A stretch of 64,000 bases of DNA from Flaccisagitta enflata (GCA_965153355.1 OZ231126.1:83390001-83454000), one strand, 5' to 3'. Shown: positions 10,902 to 21,833, numbered from the stretch's first letter. The notes: a model not told the origin generated them from the sequence alone. Translations and numbers: made by a program.

Positions 10902-11517
10902 AATATGAACTATTACCATGGATGTTTATAAGAATTTATTGGAATATGTCTTTTTCTGCAGAATCCTATGCTCTTAACCATAGTTTGCCTGATCAACTTT
11001 GCTTTTTACCTCTCTCACAAAATTTTCACTATCTCTTTTCTAAAAACCTTTGTCTCACAACAATACCTCCTTATTTCTGTTGAAGTCATTATCTCCTTTT
11101 CACTCCGGTATCATTTTAGCAACCAACTTCCATCATCCTTTTTGCTCTCATTTTTTTGTTGATTTCTCACGTCAATGTTGATAGAGCCAGAGTATTTTGT
11201 CTCACAATAGGAAAACAAATTCTTTAAAAAATGAAAAATAAAATGCAAAGAGGTTTCTCAATTGGTTTTTAATATAGAAATTATCTAGATATTTCATTTG
11301 AAAGATTTCAAAATTTCTCATGGAGATTGCTGAAATATCTAATTTAAGATGGCCTATCGAAAATTTTTGAATATCACCCAAAAAATTTAGTAAGTAGCCC
11401 TGATTGAGCTGAATTCAAATCTGTGCCCATTTACCGTCTGCGTGAACACTAACTGAGTCAAAAAACCTAAAGTGGGTTTTCTTGGGTCAATGCCTTGGAG
11501 GAAAAAAAAGGAAAAAA
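10902..11517. other. AT-rich sequence without recognised features
   Basis: No repeat structure or convincing ORF seen. Confidence 0.5.
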
Positions 11518-11967
11518 GAGGCCAGACACACTGCAACCTTAGTTGTGTGTAAGTGGGCAGGGGCAGTGATGCTGGGGGCCACTCAAGCACAGGCGATACG
11601 AAAAAAAACCCACCAAATATGGGTCACGTTTGAAGAGACCTTACACCCTTTTGTCTTTTGTTTTTAGTGGTCAACCACTCGAAAGCGGGTAACGAGTTAG
11701 GGTTAGGGGTAGGGTAAGTGTTAGGGTTAGGGATAAAGTCAGGGATATTCTTAGGGGTGAGGTTAGGGTTATGGCTAGTGTTAGGGGTAGGGGTGTTTAA
11801 GGGGTTAATATCTACTTGCTGATTGAAAATTTGCTCTAGCGGAATTTTTGGGAAATTCAAGTGCAACTTCATCTACAAAATTACCCAAATATGAATGAAC
11901 AATGGACCAACCATCCAACGGACCAACCAAAAAGTGGCTTATTGAGTCGGATAGCACGTGACTGAAA
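11518..11967 (+). mobile_element. Degenerate HINE-like element split by a TTAGGG-like tract
   Basis: The 5' part (11518-11600) resembles GAGGCCAGACACACTGCAACC and GTGGGCAGGGGCAGTGATGC. The 3' part (11890-11967) has GGACCAACCATCCAACGGACC and ends TGAGTCGGATAGCACGTGACTGAAAA. The middle is occupied by the telomere-like tract at 11695-11800. Confidence 0.5.
11695..11800. repeat. Degenerate TTAGGG-like (telomere-type) interstitial tract
   Basis: About 100 bp containing GTTAGGGTTAGGGGTAGGG, TGTTAGGGTTAGGG and GAGGTTAGGGTTATGG, i.e. degenerate TTAGGG repeats with length variation. Confidence 0.7.
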
Positions 11968-12108
11968 ACAAGGCTTGCGGGTGGGGAGGTGCAGTGATGT
12001 TGGAGGCCATCCAAGCACTCAGGCAGGAACGACGACCAAAAAAGATGCACATATTGATATATGCGACTAACCAACTGACAGACCAACCAACCAACGGATA
12101 CTGCCCAT
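11968..12108 (+). mobile_element. HINE-like element, degenerate copy
   Basis: Head-to-tail with the preceding copy: ACAAGGCTTGCGGGTGGGG, GCAGTGATGTTGGAGGCCATCC, GGCAGGAACGACGACC, then CCAACTGACAGACCAACC. The 3' hairpin is missing. Confidence 0.55.
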
Positions 12109-12725
12109 GGGCCCCAATGCATCACGGCCTCTACTCTCCAGTTGGTCTATCTATATCAATCTACTATCTAGGAAAAAAGTATATCTACACCTTCTACCAA
12201 GAATATCTCCGCTTCTAGAAATGCTAGATAGATTTAAAAAAAAAAACAAATTAAACTTCATCAAAAAATCTTCAAAATGAACCCAATCTGGTCGGTGTAT
12301 CTTAAACCGTTCAGAAATTACAAGTGAAAATGTAAAAGACATTCATTTTAAAAATCAAGACATTATAAAAGATAGCAGAATGGGGAAATTAAAGACAGTT
12401 TCAAATCAACATATCTCTGCTTAAAGAGCAGCTAGTACAATTTTTTGAAAAAACAAAATTATCTACGGCAAAAAATCTTAAGGATAAACTCATCCTAGTT
12501 TCTGTAGTTTTGAACATTTGGAAATAGCGGATATAAATATAAACTAATTCCCAAATTGTAAATTTGCCTATGAGTGATAATACCATATCTCCTGAATAAG
12601 TTAAAATGGCTTTAGATATTGCTTCTGAAAACTTTCATGAGAATTTTTAGTTGAATAACAATTTATTATGTATAGTAACACTCTTTGTACAATAATTAAA
12701 TGAATATTAGGTCACTAAATCATGT

Positions 12726-13043
12726 TGTCAGGGAAATGCGCTCGTAGCTGGTGGCTCTACCTCTTTAGCTTAGATTAGTTAGGACCGCGTAGACGCTTTT
12801 CTACATTTTATTATTTCTTTAGTTTCTTATTTCTTTATGATTGATACGTCTCCCGGACTTGCCAACTTTTCGGTAAATGATGATGATGATGATTACGATG
12901 ATGATTGCGATAATGATAATGATGTTATGATAATCATGATAACGATTGACAATACAGTCACGATTTGGTTCGACGAATCATTTGGTCTTCGATTCACGCC
13001 GGTCCGGAGAGACGCCCCGTCGCGGGGGACTAAATACGCGACA
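12726..13043 (+). repeat. 5' LTR of the TRIM-like element
   Basis: 318 bp. It differs from the 3' LTR by one 3-bp GAT slip and about three substitutions, implying a fairly young insertion. It holds a GATGATGATTACGATG run. No clear TATA box. Confidence 0.9.
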
Positions 13044-13668
13044 GTGACGAAAAGTATGGATTGCGCCCTACTACATGGCTTCTCACGCCGCGAACGCATC
13101 GCCGCCGGCGGAATTCGATGCGAGGAGCGTCAAAGCACGGCAAGAAATTGGAGGCGAGACTTATGACGAACGGTAAATCAACGATCGTGAGAAGAACGAC
13201 GGGCGGAAGAACAAACAACACTAGGAATGAAACAATCGCATCGCCTACGTACGTCAACAAAAGAACACTCCAGCAGCGAATACGAAAAGAGGCTGGGACG
13301 CCGCGGATACATTACACGAACGATAATCGTGGCCGGGGAAACGAAGCGGCGGGCCACAGCACAACCAAACATTCACTGACTGGCGTGCTTTGAAATTGAG
13401 CACGGCGGGAGCGGTACAGTAAACTACATACAAACACGCGCGAAGGAGTCTCCACGCCGTTTGACTCTCATCGCCGATAATCACAACGACTATAATAACA
13501 ACAGCTGACAATTTCAACTTGCAACGACGCTTCTCGAGTCGACGCCGCGACGGCGGAAGATGTATTCGACGGCGGGAGAAGATGGAAAGACGGTTACGAC
13601 ATCAAAGACTCGCGAATTTCCCGCACGTTCAAACCTCGTACCTTTCGGAACATCGGTTGGGGCGGGAG
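13044..13668. other. Interior of the TRIM-like element
   Basis: 625 bp, CpG-rich. Two short basic ORFs (13061-13393 and 13519 into the LTR) have compositions typical of CpG-rich random frames (Arg/Thr-rich) and no zinc knuckle or protease motif. I do not recognise the sequence after the 5' LTR (GTGACGAAAAGTATGG) as a specific tRNA complement. Confidence 0.7.
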
Positions 13669-13983
13669 TGTCAGGGAAATGCGCTCGTAGCTGGTGGCTC
13701 TACCTCTTTAGCTTAGATTAGTTAGGACCGCGTAGACGCTTTTCTACATTTTATTATTTCTTTAGTTTCTTATTTCTTTATGATTGATACGTCTCCCGGA
13801 CTTGCCAACTTTTCGGTAAATGATGATGATGATTACGATGATGATTGCGATAATGATTATGATGATATGATAATCATGATAACGATTGACAATACAGTCA
13901 CGATTTGGTTCTACGAATCATTTGGTCTTCGATTCACGCCGGTCCGGAGAGACGCCCCGTCGCGGGGGACTAAATACGCGACA
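13669..13983 (+). repeat. 3' LTR of the TRIM-like element
   Basis: 315 bp, about 99% identical to the 5' LTR. Immediately followed by the CATGT target duplication. Confidence 0.9.
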
Positions 13984-14137
13984 CATGTTGTATCCCAGGT
14001 GTAGATATACTTTTTTCCTAGGTAGTATCTACCTTTCAGTAGCGGGTTCTGCCAACCTTATGTCAATTGAGTACACATCTAACTTTCTATCTTTCCGTCT
14101 ATCTGTAAATTTACTTCAATCCATCACTTGAGCTACC

Positions 14138-14138
<1 letters not shown>

Positions 14139-14204
<66 letters not shown>

Positions 14205-14214
14205 CGCGCGCGTT
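14139..14214. repeat. (GT)n(GC)n microsatellite
   Basis: About 30 GT units change to about 8 GC units at the 3' end. Confidence 0.96.
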
Positions 14215-14611
14215 TGCCAACTAAGAAAATTCTTTGCTATTACTGACGCTGTAACGGCTTCTGCCTAACAGGAGGTGTTTTTCTTGTAATTATAATCACG
14301 ACGTGTTTTACAAGTAAACATAATCGGTCAACAAAATATTTTTTTCGATTACAAAGTTACATTTCAAAATAACTTCTAAAAAGATAACAGCAAGGGTCCG
14401 CAACGGCGTAGTCAAGGGACAATCAGCAAGAAGTCCATTCTTCGGTCCTTTCTTTCATTTCGGTGACGGTTTTTTTCTTTTTTGCAACCTGTTGCAGAAA
14501 TAAAAGTTTCTGTGAATCCATTTACAGTTAGTTTGCTTTATTCTATGGACACCTAGCAAAGCTTGGTTACAAAACCCGACTACTTATCTATCCCCTATGG
14601 ATTAGAGTTTA

Positions 14612-14807
14612 GACAAGGCTGGATACATGGCTACGCATGCGGGAGGGTAGGGGCAGCAATGGAAAAGGTTAATTCAAGTATTTGGGCAAGAGTGGTAAAG
14701 CAAAAACAGCCCGTTAATGCCAAAAAAGTTAACTGCCACCGATCGACTGACCAACCTACCGACTGACCGACATAGTGAACTCTAGTTGCGTGCACGCGAC
14801 TAAAAAC
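14612..14807 (+). mobile_element. HINE-like element, complete but diverged
   Basis: GACAAGGCTGGATACATGGC, GCATGCGGGAGGGTAGGGGC, the internal CAAGTATTTGGGCAAGAG, a short CGACTGACCAACCTACCG core and the terminal hairpin AGTTGCGTGCACGCGACTAAAAAC. Confidence 0.7.
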
Positions 14808-15008
14808 TTTTTACACGTTCTTATGGCTCAACAAAAACGACGACAATGACAAGGACAATGACAACGTTTAGACGAAATTGACTAGGATGATGATAAAATT
14901 GATGCTGATAATACTGACGATATTAGTAATGACGACAACGATAATGATGATGATTATGACCAATAAACGGACGGATACAGGAACACAGCCTCGTAAAGAG
15001 ATAAAAAG

Positions 15009-15292
15009 ACAAGCCCGACTGGGCAACGATGCGTCCGGGCTGTGTCTCAGCTTGTATTGATCATATGACATATGTATGGAGGGACAGATGGACGAACAGA
15101 CGGGTGAAAAGACTCAAAACATGTTGGTTGATCATTTGTTTCAGTGAAGGATCTCACTGTGGCCAAAAACAGCCGAGAAACGCGGTTTTTAAACAGGCGT
15201 GACGGACGGACCGACAGACGGACCGACGAACGGACCGACCAACGGACAGACCCTCTTATAGAGATGCATTCCTGACGGACGCATCTAAAAAC
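15009..15292 (+). mobile_element. HINE-like element, subfamily D (GATGCGTCC type)
   Basis: Contains GATGCGTCC at 15028-15036 and its exact complement GGACGCATC inside the 3' end (15278-15286), which reads AGATGCATTCCTGACGGACGCATCTAAAA. Between them lie TGACGGACGGACCGACAGACG repeats and the ACCCTCTTATAGAG segment typical of subfamily B. Unlike A and B, the 5' border is not sharply defined. Confidence 0.6.
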
Positions 15293-15356
15293 AACAAAAC
15301 TGGGTGCATGGGTACCCATGTCACAAGCAGAAGAGCAGGGGCAGTGGTAGTAATAA

Positions 15357-15505
15357 CAAGGCCGGATACACGGCCACCAGTTGCGGACGGGTGGGCAGGG
15401 GCGTTTTCCCACTTTTCAACTCAAGGGTGATGGACGGACCAACGGACCAACGGACCAACAGACGGACAAAGCCTTTTATAGAGTTGCGTGTCCGCAGCTA
15501 AAAAC
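15357..15505 (+). mobile_element. HINE-like element, subfamily B, complete
   Basis: CAAGGCCGGATACACGGCCACC, AGTTGCGGACGGGTGGGCAG, CCCACTTTTCAACTCAAGGG, a GGACCAACGGACC core, GCCTTTTATAGAGTTGCGTGTCCGCAGCTAAAAAC. Subfamily B is shorter than A and has its own paired motif (AGTTGCGGAC / GTCCGCAACT). Confidence 0.8.
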
Positions 15506-15679
15506 ATGACATCGTATTGCATTTGACCGACAGTCTGAGCGGCAGACTGAAGAGAAACTACAGAAAACATTGTATTGATGTATGAGGTTGCATAAAAACA
15601 CATTGCTTTGGTTCTCACTGCATTCAAGTTCGTAGTTAATATTCAGTTGTAGGCGGCACAGCCCTTCTTGCCAACGATG

Positions 15680-15802
15680 TCTGCATTAGCGGGATTTGTT
15701 ACGAATGGAGGTGCTGTAACAATCATACCCTCTGAGAATCAGCTTGAAACAGCTACTTTTTCTCAGAACATTTTTGGTTACCTTATCATACCTCATGGGT
15801 GA
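15680..15802 (+). other. Short ORF of about 40 codons, unknown
   Basis: ATGTCTGCATTAGCGGGATT opens a small frame with protein-like composition (SALAGFVTNGG, then TIIPSENQLETATFSQN) ending at a TGA near 15802. I do not recognise it, and it could be a remnant of a mobile element or chance. Confidence 0.25.
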
Positions 15803-15972
15803 GTTCATGACAACGGTCGCGTTTTTAGAAATTTTTCCATGCATAATATCCAACGCAACGTGAGTTTTTCAGTGCATTTTGTTCGCACTCCTGTTTACCA
15901 AGACAAAATCATGTTGGTTAGATGGTCCCCTGTATGGTGCGTTGATTAGTCCATCCGACCTGTCGTCGTTAC

Positions 15973-15976
<4 letters not shown>

Positions 15977-16034
<58 letters not shown>
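15977..16034. repeat. (CT)n microsatellite
   Basis: About 29 CT units. Confidence 0.97.
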
Positions 16035-16038
<4 letters not shown>

Positions 16039-17310
16039 CCAGGCATCGGCGTTGGCCCTGACGCATTCTCATGCCCAAGCGCATCGACGTACAACATTTG
16101 TTCAAATGAGTAAAACGTAGCTTTATATCTATCAGCAACTGAAAAATACTTCGACAATAGAAAAAAAAATAAGAAAACAAAAAAACCGTCCTCGGCTAAT
16201 CAGGAATTGATAGATGGAAGAATGTGAGCAATGGGTAATTTTACACCAATATTTCATGTGCGCTTCACTAATGAGTCATGAAAAAATTGTCAGTCAAAAG
16301 TGGAACATGAGCTGGGCTGAGTTTGTTACTTGCGTGACACCAATCATGACAATACAATTTCTGATTCTAGTCTCAATGTGCGTAGAACAAAAAAGTAGAA
16401 AACAAAAATTGACCCTAGCCCTACGAGGGTATGAAACTTTTTTCATCCCTCAAGTTAAGGGGTGACACACCTTTTTATCGAAAAAAAAGTTTCTAGTAGG
16501 GCTCGACCTGAAAGACGAGGTTTATCCTGGGCTGTCAGTATAGTGACAACTTTGACGCTTTAAGGTAGGATACTAGGCTCCCTTACGGTCCCCCTGTTAA
16601 AAAAATCTCATGATCGGTAGGCCTTCTTAAGATCACCACTTATTGTTCCAGTTTTAAAACAAGAAGTAATATATTTTGGCTAAGAAGCTAGGGCATAAAA
16701 GTGCTTAATCAAAGATTTCTTGGATCAATAAATTCAATACATGACATTGATATTATGGATTGAAATCTAATTCATTCATTGAAAAAACCTCTGGTTTTTC
16801 TAACACTCATCTGGCTTTTCTATCACTCATCAGGCTAGTCTTCCCTCTTTGGATATGAGAGTATTTGCAGTCTGTGATCATAGTGCCATTTTTCAAATGA
16901 TGATTTTTATTTTCCCACTTTTTCTTTCCAATCTAACAGATAGCCAAGGAGTCTCCAAGCAACTTACATACTCTGGTGTGATAGGAAATATTGTATGGCA
17001 TTGCTGTCGAATTTGCTTTAAGTGTGGAAACTGTCACACTTTAGTGAGAGAATGATATCATGAAGTCTAAAAGAAAAACGATTTATGAATTTCAATTTCT
17101 GAAAATCAAACAATCAAGCTATGTCTTGAATCTTGATATATATGTGCATGACATAAACATTGATGAGTAAAGCATAACAGATTTTCTAACATATATCTGA
17201 AAATATTTACAATAACATTATCTTTCTGAAATCTTCAAATATGATGATATTGGATTTTTCTGAATTTGTTTAAAATTAACAAATCTGATATCAAAGCAGT
17301 TAAAGGTATT
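16035..17310. other. AT-rich sequence with two unassigned short ORFs
   Basis: ORFs at 16214-16465 (83 codons, one hydrophobic segment) and 16849-17055 (68 codons, several Cys) have protein-like composition but no motif, splice context or neighbour that identifies them. GC-richer sequence at 16420-16600 contains an inverted CCCTAGCCCTACGAGGG / CTAGTAGGGCTCGACC pair. I see no RNA gene here. Confidence 0.4.
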
Positions 17311-17505
17311 TTTTTAGTCACGTGTACGCGACTCTACAACCTGCTTTTTCTGTCCGTCTGTTGGTTGGTCAGGTGGTTGGTCGGTTGGTCGGTTGGTCAC
17401 CTTTTACTTTTTTTGTGATTATATTTCTTTGGCCCTACTGCTATTGCATAAATGGTCTAGTGACCTCAAATATGGCCCCTGCCCACCCGACTTCGGCCGT
17501 GTTTA
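17311..17505 (-). mobile_element. HINE-like element, subfamily C
   Basis: Reverse orientation: TTTTTAGTCACGTGTACGCG, CTACAACCTGCTTTTTCTGTCC, a GGTTGGTCGGTTGG core (here GGTTGGTC rather than GGTCCGTC), CCTTTTACTTTTTTTGTG, TTGGCCCTACTGC, GGTCTAGTGACCTCAAATATGG and CCCCTGCCCACCCGACTTCGG. The GGCCGGATACACGGC end is mostly lost. Confidence 0.7.
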
Positions 17506-17684
17506 TTTTAATTCAACTCTCCTGGCTAATGACCTTGTAATACCAAAATATCAGATTCCCACTTTTCAACCAACTAGCAAAGTACTTTCGCCATGTTGGT
17601 TTTTTGTTGAATCATTTTGATACTTGGATTCCAACATGGGTGGCATACGCAACAGTCCCAATATTCAAATGATTGCAAAAGTGA

Positions 17685-18290
17685 TAATAACCATAAGTGC
17701 AATAAAAATGGCCGATTTCTGAAAGGTCTGTAAAGGATCAAAAATTCATCTGAACATAGCAAAATTCATGACACCTTGAAAGCCCTTCAAAAGATCTTTC
17801 ATTTGAAACTTTTGTGGGACCACTAACTCAATGAATATGCAAATGAGAGTAAGATTAGCAAAACCACTTAATTTTGAAACTGCCCATGGTATCTTTACAA
17901 AGTTCCATAAAAAATCACAGAAGACGTTGCCCGATATTGATAAAAATTGAATTGATATTGGGGCAAATACAGGTCAACTAGCACCTAAAATTTCATCGAA
18001 ATCGATAAAGATCTTCTATCATTTTTACTCATCTAAAATATTTCAGAAAATCCGAGTGACAAATTCGGCCCTTTTTTCATGAGGTGGCAATTTAGTTGTT
18101 AGCCCTTAATCTGTCATATTTTCTAAAAGAATTGAGAAAAAAATTGCTGCATGGACTCAAATGAAAGATAATTTTGATATGTTTCTACAATGCATGAATT
18201 TTAGGATGGTCCCAAGAATCTTTTGACCAAAACCTGTGCACAAAGCTGTTGAAAAATCGGCCATTTTTATTGCACTTATGGTTACTCAAT
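17685..18290. mobile_element. Foldback/MITE-like element
   Basis: ACCATAAGTGCAATAAAAATGGCCGATTTC near 17690-17720 recurs in reverse complement near 18250-18285. Further inverted similarity continues inward (for example the CTTTCATTTGAAAC and AAATGAAAGATAA segments). About 600 bp, non-coding. Confidence 0.55.
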
Positions 18291-19065
18291 GACAGAAATG
18301 ATTTCTTATGATCAGATGATTGTGTCTGTGAGAGTATCAGGGTAGTCTCATGTAAGTGGTTCAATCATGCAGGTATTGATCATAAACTTTTCCAAATTTG
18401 GAGACTGATATCAAAAATCAGTTGGTCCTTGCTGACTTTTGTTGTCATTCAACTGGGCAGTAGAGCAAACAAATCTGATCAGAGGTTAGCAGATTATGCC
18501 TTATACTGACTTTAGAGTTGTTTTTTGTTTCCAATGAGACAATCCAAAGGCAACAACGCTGTCTTGAACAACAACTCAGTTATGAAGTCTTACATAGTCT
18601 TTGTTTATCTTGACAAAGCCAATGTTCTGGAGAGTATGGAACAAGTGTCATTTGGCTGTCTAAGTTCGTCCAACTGAAATGAGGCAAAGAGTAATGTCAT
18701 TATGCTCAGGTTGCAGAAGTGCAAATCCTAAAAACTATGATAGGGACTTTTGATGGTTTTTCAATCTTCAAAAAAATATTTTGGAACTCAGGCATTAATT
18801 TTGAAAAATCACCATTTTTAAACCTTTTAAAGCAATGTTTTTAAAAGAGACTGAACCATTTAGATGCCCGCTTAACTCTCTTGCTAAAGGTCAAGTGTGT
18901 TGAAGATGATGGTGCTATAATGCCTAAGTGCATACATCTTTTTATTTGTTTTGAACCTCCTTGTTCTTATGAGGTGCTAGCAGAAGTTGAGGGTAAAAGA
19001 ATAACTTGCGTCAACACCACTGCTCTGATTTTCCCCCCAGTCATCACCTGTTTCTCTTTTTTTAA
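18291..19065. other. AT-rich sequence, no recognised feature
   Basis: No tandem or inverted structure seen. The ORF beginning near 18881 runs into a dispersed repeat and lacks recognisable motifs. Confidence 0.4.
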
Positions 19066-19069
19066 GATA

Positions 19070-19400
19070 CCAGTAATGGCGGCTATTGCTGTGAGGAAAA
19101 CAGTTGTAAGCATTGGCCACTTGCCACCAAGCTTTCATCTACAGTCATTGCAATTTTTTTGATTTGTTAGAATAAATCAAGGGCAATTGTGAGTATTGTT
19201 TGCAGAGATAGTCTGACTAAGCCAAATGAGCTAGCTGAACTAAAATACTCAAAATCACTCATACAGTTGACTAACTTTACTCACTGACATGCTTTCTTGT
19301 ATTTGCATACTCAAACATGTATTAAAACATTTATTTATTCATCGCATTCTGAATAAGACAAAAAATTAGCTTAATGAGCTAGAATCCTCAGTAGGCTGGG
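19070..19400 (+). repeat. Dispersed repeat R (ACCAGTAATGGCGGCT...GAGCTAGAAT)
   Basis: ACCAGTAATGGCGGCTATTG, GTGAGGAAAACAGTTGTAAGC, CACCAAGCTTTCATCTACAG and the downstream GAGCTAGCTGAACTAAAATACTC are shared with 52010-52600, and the CTTGTATTTGCATGCTCAA part with 22080-22200. Function unknown. Confidence 0.65.
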
Positions 19401-19663
19401 CTCATTTTGGCCATTTCGAAATACCTCTTGCTCCAAGTGATTTTCCTTTTCTTCATGCATAATTAGACCCCAGACTACTGGGAAAATCAATTGCAACATG
19501 ATCTTTGCAGAATGTCATTGTATTAAAAAATTGCAGTTTTAAAGCAAAAAATCGTTTTTTCCACTTTTTTCTTACCACCACCAAGTCATTAACTAAACTG
19601 ATTACGAAGTATACTTAACTTTTTTCAACTTGGGAATACATTAATAGGAAATTATTCGCTGAA

Positions 19664-19698
19664 TGCAAAAAAAAAAAAAAAAAAAAAGAAAAAAAAAA
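19664..19698. repeat. poly(A)-rich tract
   Basis: About 30 bp of near-continuous A. Confidence 0.9.
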
Positions 19699-19825
19699 TC
19701 ATAACTTTCAAATCTTGAAACATGAAAAATTATTGGCTGTGCAGAGATTGCCTAATTGTTGATAACAGGAGTCTTTTTTGCTCGTGCTGCCGCATGCGGT
19801 TCCATAGGTGATTGTATTTGTTATT

Positions 19826-19826
19826 T

Positions 19827-19902
<76 letters not shown>

Positions 19903-19976
19903 CTTATTCAATGTTGTCGACTGTTGTGGAATATGATTTGATTTGTATCATTGTCATCTGTCATTGTTTCTCCTAC

Positions 19977-20050
<74 letters not shown>

Positions 20051-20138
20051 TATTCCATGTTGTTGACTTTTGTGGAATTTGATTTGATTTGTATCATTGC
20101 CATCTGTCATTGTTTCTCCTACTGCTGCCACTGCCACT

Positions 20139-20183
<45 letters not shown>

Positions 20184-20184
20184 G
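19826..20184. repeat. Three (TTG)n arrays separated by a duplicated spacer
   Basis: TTG arrays lie at 19826-19902, 19975-20049 and 20140-20184. The spacers between them are near-identical (CTTATTCAATGTTGTCGACTG / TTTATTCCATGTTGTTGACTT, then GATTTGATTTGTATCATTG, CATCTGTCATTGTTTCTCC). This is a larger tandem duplication, period about 145 bp, whose unit contains the microsatellite. Confidence 0.92.
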
Positions 20185-20433
20185 CCAAAACTAGACCATT
20201 TCTTAAACGCGCGGGTTCAAATTTTTGTCTCTCATCACGGATGGACCAATGGATGGACACAGTCTCTTACAGAGTCACTAGTAACTAGCCGCAAAAGAAA
20301 AGAAAAGATCATGTAAAGCTCACTTCCGTCTTTCTGTCTGTTAGCCCGCTTTGCATTCATTTGCGTGTTTTGCAAGGCCAAGAAGGCCAAGTAGGTAAAG
20401 TGGGTCAAGTTAGTGCCCTGTGTGGATTGTCAA

Positions 20434-20495
20434 TCAAATACATGACCAACTAACCAACTGACAATTGTTATAGAGGTGCTCTGCCGCATCTAAAT
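20434..20495 (+). mobile_element. HINE-like 3' fragment
   Basis: CAATCAAATACATGACCAACTAACCAACTGAC, then TTATAGAGGTGCTCTGCCGCATCTAAATA resembles the subfamily D 3' end. Confidence 0.4.
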
Positions 20496-20499
20496 AAGT

Positions 20500-21140
20500 C
20501 TTTATGTTACCTTCAAAATGGAAGCTGGGACAACTGGTAAGTCCGGGGAGCTGATTTTTTCTTAACTTTACGGTGCGGGCTAGGGACAAAGGGTTCAACT
20601 TTTTGCCCATCGCTGATGGTTCTGTTATAGTGCCAACATAGCGAATTACCATGAAGCGCAGTAACAGCTCCAACAAGAGCAAAATGCAAGTGATTCGATA
20701 ATGGGCTTTCTTGGCAATCTTATCTGTACATGCAAAAACGCCACTGATTGGAACCATGTTGGCGGAGGTGCTATCAACCCCCCCTCCCTCCAAAGTGATA
20801 TTTTTCAAACTCAAACCAGGTTTCGCCTCACAAAAGTTAGTGGCAGCAGTTTCAATGCCCCCTGTTGTTCCATTCTCTGGTGCAAAAGTTCCCAAGTATG
20901 CTTGACATGCAGCTTAATTATCTTCCTGAGTGAGGGTGTATTTCTAGCGATGACAACAAATGCGCTGTTCCAGTTGAACGCAGTGACCACATATCTATGA
21001 ATTTTACCATCCCACGGGGGAGTGAGCGAAGCGAGTGAGCAAGCCCTTGAATGGAACAAGCGGGTGAAGCAAGCAGAGCAAAGCGGAGTGCTGCAAAGTA
21101 AGTGGAGTGAGTGGTGCAAGCAAACGAGCAAAGAGAGCGA
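20500..21140 (-). pseudogene. Remnant of an unidentified protein-coding repeat
   Basis: Minus-strand frames in 20811-21131 and 20434-20895 are protein-like and adjoin in different frames, suggesting one disrupted ORF. The first contains SLTPPWDGKIHRYV and later RNTPSLRK; a second locus at 43583-43765 has LTPLWDSEIHEYV and RNTPLFSL with the same spacing. Both loci also carry a degenerate GAGTGAGCGAAGCGAGTGAG array on the plus strand. I do not recognise the family, and a mobile element is the likeliest explanation. The 20434-20895 frame has no ATG at its 5' end (first codon TTG). Confidence 0.4.
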
Positions 21141-21465
21141 CCTAGTGGTCCGTTACTTGTGTGACTAGAAACGCGCCCTGACTTCTTTGTTTCATGTTTT
21201 GTTGTTGTAGTTCATCAAGGATGGAAAGATGCTGTAGTTGGAGGGCACGGGTGCCTCAACCAGCTTTTGGAGAACTTGACCCTTTCTTTGACAAACCTTC
21301 CCGTATGAAATGGCGAGATGCGGGTTTCAAGCATGATCTACCCCTTGACTTGCTATTACCTTGTTCCAAACTTGTGGCCTTTCCTCAGTACCGAATCACC
21401 TCTACCACATCCGCTCTCCACTGCCGCAGTTACCTCATCAAAAAGAGTTCTGCAATTTTTCACAC

Positions 21466-21833
<368 letters not shown>

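Larger units (their letters stand above)
12726..13983. mobile_element. Miniature non-autonomous LTR retrotransposon (TRIM-like), complete
   Basis: Two direct LTRs (12726-13043 and 13669-13983) begin TGTCAGGGAAATGCG and end ACGCGACA, so the termini are TG...CA. They flank a 625-bp interior. The insertion is bounded by a perfect 5-bp target duplication CATGT (12721-12725 and 13984-13988). A purine-rich GGTTGGGGCGGGAG lies directly before the 3' LTR and serves as the likely polypurine tract. The interior is GC- and CpG-rich relative to its surroundings and has no recognisable gag, protease, RT or integrase. It would need proteins supplied in trans. Confidence 0.9.
12161..14028. mobile_element. 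TIR-type DNA element (about 610 bp) interrupted by an LTR element
   Basis: Inverted terminal repeats of 31 bp lie at 12161-12191 (contains CTAGGAAAAAAGTATATC) and 13998-14028 (contains GATATACTTTTTTCCTAG), with about two mismatches. Removing the LTR element at 12726-13983 leaves about 610 bp of non-coding AT-rich DNA. No transposase is present, so it is either a MITE or a deletion derivative. An alternative is chance placement of two copies of a shorter repeat in opposite orientation. Confidence 0.6.

Noticed and set aside
12837-13166. ORFs with poly-Asp in the TRIM LTRs
   Set aside because: Caused by GATGATGAT runs; the frame crosses the LTR boundary and differs between LTRs.
16420-16620. 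Possible mitochondrial rRNA insert (GACGAGG...GCTTTAAGGTAGGAT)
   Set aside because: Short resemblance only; conserved large-subunit rRNA core motifs do not line up.
20205-20225. Possible tRNA T-arm (GCGGGTTCAAATTTT)
   Set aside because: No acceptor stem, D-arm or anticodon arm at suitable spacing.
19708-20316. Leu, Cys, Val, Gln and Thr homopolymer ORFs
   Set aside because: Arise from (TTG)n arrays read in different frames and strands.
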